Shown here: positions 63,442-64,000 of the stretch, piece after piece
Numbering within the stretch: position 1 is the stretch's first letter
How the letters are laid out: each line of letters opens with the position of its first letter
Assembly (NCBI GenBank): GCA_035373905.1
Contig: DAOSOK010000025.1
Location: 20,253 to 84,252, forward strand
Length of the DNA: 64,000 nucleotides
Reading direction: 5' to 3'
Origin: Candidatus Ozemobacteraceae bacterium
Lineage (GTDB): Bacteria; Muiribacteriota; Ozemobacteria; Ozemobacterales; Ozemobacteraceae
Notes under the pieces: generated by a model
Told to the model about the DNA's origin: nothing
What the model saw: the letters and a program-made list of their open reading frames with translations, nothing else
Database searches by the model: none
Made by a program: the position numbers and the translations under genes

Positions 63442-63943
63442 GATACTTGATTGCTTCCAGAGTAATTTCCTGACGGGTTTGCTCGATGTTGTCACGGAGA
63501 GTCCAGGTCACCGTAACCCGAACGAGAAACATGAGCCCTTTCTCTCCCTGATCGGTCGGTTCAATATATTCCATGCGATATCGAAAAGATCGCAAATCTC
63601 GGCCGGTATCGGCGGCAATGACGCCTGCAGCATCCTTCAGTTTCGGATGGCTCAAGAGTTTCTGGAAAAAATCTGGAGAATCGAGAACGGCATGGTCCCC
63701 TGCGCCTGACTCCGCTATTCGTTGTCGAGCAACATCAAACTCTTCTGCGACAATCGAACTGAGAATGCTTTCGGCGATTATTCCAGCGAGGAGATGATGA
63801 GATATCGAATAGGCATCGCTGGTTTGATGGATGCTCGCAACCATCAGCGGAGTCAGGAGCGCTCCGAAGAGCAAGACGGCGACCAGAATTTCGATCAGCG
63901 AAAGCCCACGCGCACCGGCCAAAGGCCGAAATCTATTCCACAT
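63422..63943 (-). CDS. GspI/GspH-like pseudopilin
   Basis: 173 aa with canonical prepilin site ARGLSLIEILVAVLLFGALL (Gly -1, Leu +1, Glu +5). The C-terminal globular part contains beta strands (FRYRMEYIEP, LMFLVRVTVTWTL). Minor pseudopilin of a secretion or pilus-like machine. Its ATG overlaps the end of the upstream gene by 11 nt. Confidence 0.8.
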   Translation of the reverse strand: MWNRFRPLAGARGLSLIEILVAVLLFGALLTPLMVASIHQTSDAYSISHHLLAGIIAESILSSIVAEEFDVARQRIAESGAGDHAVLDSPDFFQKLLSHPKLKDAAGVIAADTGRDLRSFRYRMEYIEPTDQGEKGLMFLVRVTVTWTLRDNIEQTRQEITLEAIKYHETRRE

Positions 63944-64000
63944 AGCTCACTTTGATATGACCGATGAAGATCGGTACGTGTAATTGATTTGCTGGAAGGA
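63933..64000 (-). CDS. 3' end of a further upstream gene (probable pseudopilin), cut by window end
   Basis: The frame ending at TAG 63935-63933 reads LPANQLHVPIFIGHIKVSYVE over the last 22 codons and overlaps the next ATG by 11 nt, as the other genes of this operon do. Too short for a family call; context suggests another pseudopilin (GspG/GspH-like). Confidence 0.45.
   Translation of the reverse strand, partial: LPANQLHVPIFIGHIKVSYVE

Overview
The window is about 60 % G+C, densely packed and entirely chromosomal in character. I see no phage, insertion sequence, plasmid genes, CRISPR array, rRNA or tRNA. An outer-membrane-type beta-barrel protein, type II/IV pilus-like pseudopilins, a ComEC/ComEA competence pair and the strictly anaerobic class III ribonucleotide reductase (nrdD-nrdG) point to a Gram-negative-type, DNA-uptake-capable anaerobe that lives partly on peptides (OPT and POT transporters, M3 and M20 peptidases). 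The mixture suits an uncultured candidate phylum (Riflebacteria/Ozemobacteria-like is my low-confidence guess); nothing in the window fixes the taxon.

Layout. 1-1106 (-): Clp-family AAA+ ATPase, cut by the window start. 1242-2171: secreted endonuclease I. 2523-12685: dnaE followed by a tightly packed run (degenerate peptidase-MA/propeller/barrel protein, small membrane protein, phosphodiester glycosidase, YgiQ-type radical SAM protein, GNAT). 12881-15394: sugar nucleotidyltransferase/phosphohexomutase fusion with its own sigma70-like promoter. 15468-19571 (-): gene fragment, small membrane protein, amidohydrolase, secreted protein, DapL-type aminotransferase. 19899-25142: peptide-use operon (OPT transporter, M3 oligopeptidase, pepT) with a structured, cobalamin-riboswitch-like leader and a strong terminator. 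25212-27480: unknown helical protein (-) and a DUF3592-type membrane protein. 27521-31947: mini secretion/pilus operon (GspE-like, two GspF-like, pseudopilins). 32030-36132: ATP-grasp ligase, DSD1-like PLP enzyme, POT transporter. 36555-40961: glycosyltransferase, SPASM radical SAM, B12-binding radical SAM, glycosyltransferase. 40897-42213 (-): glycerate 2-kinase.

42310-50314 is the most unusual stretch: small membrane protein, ComEC whose metallo-beta-lactamase domain has lost its metal ligands, ComEA-like HhH protein, a stand-alone intact ComEC-type metallo-beta-lactamase, then (own promoter) a DHH phosphoesterase, an uncharacterised 139-aa protein and a Clp1-type polynucleotide kinase. Together they look like a DNA-uptake and nucleic-acid-end-processing neighbourhood. 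50520-53066: subtilase (-) and DUF445 protein. 53429-58305: nrdD, nrdG, small membrane protein (-), phosphofructokinase. 58442-64000: a STAS anti-sigma antagonist converging by 5 nt on an operon (-) of at least two pseudopilins, a TPR protein and a large SpoIIE-type sensor phosphatase.

Most genes have AGGAG-like ribosome binding sites and many show ATGA/GTGA stop-start overlaps. A few (dnaE, the GspE-like gene, glycerate kinase, the DUF445 gene) have no such site but carry a TATAAT-like box a few bases before the start codon, suggesting leaderless mRNAs. Short GGGGCGGG...CCCGCCCC palindromes recur between genes.
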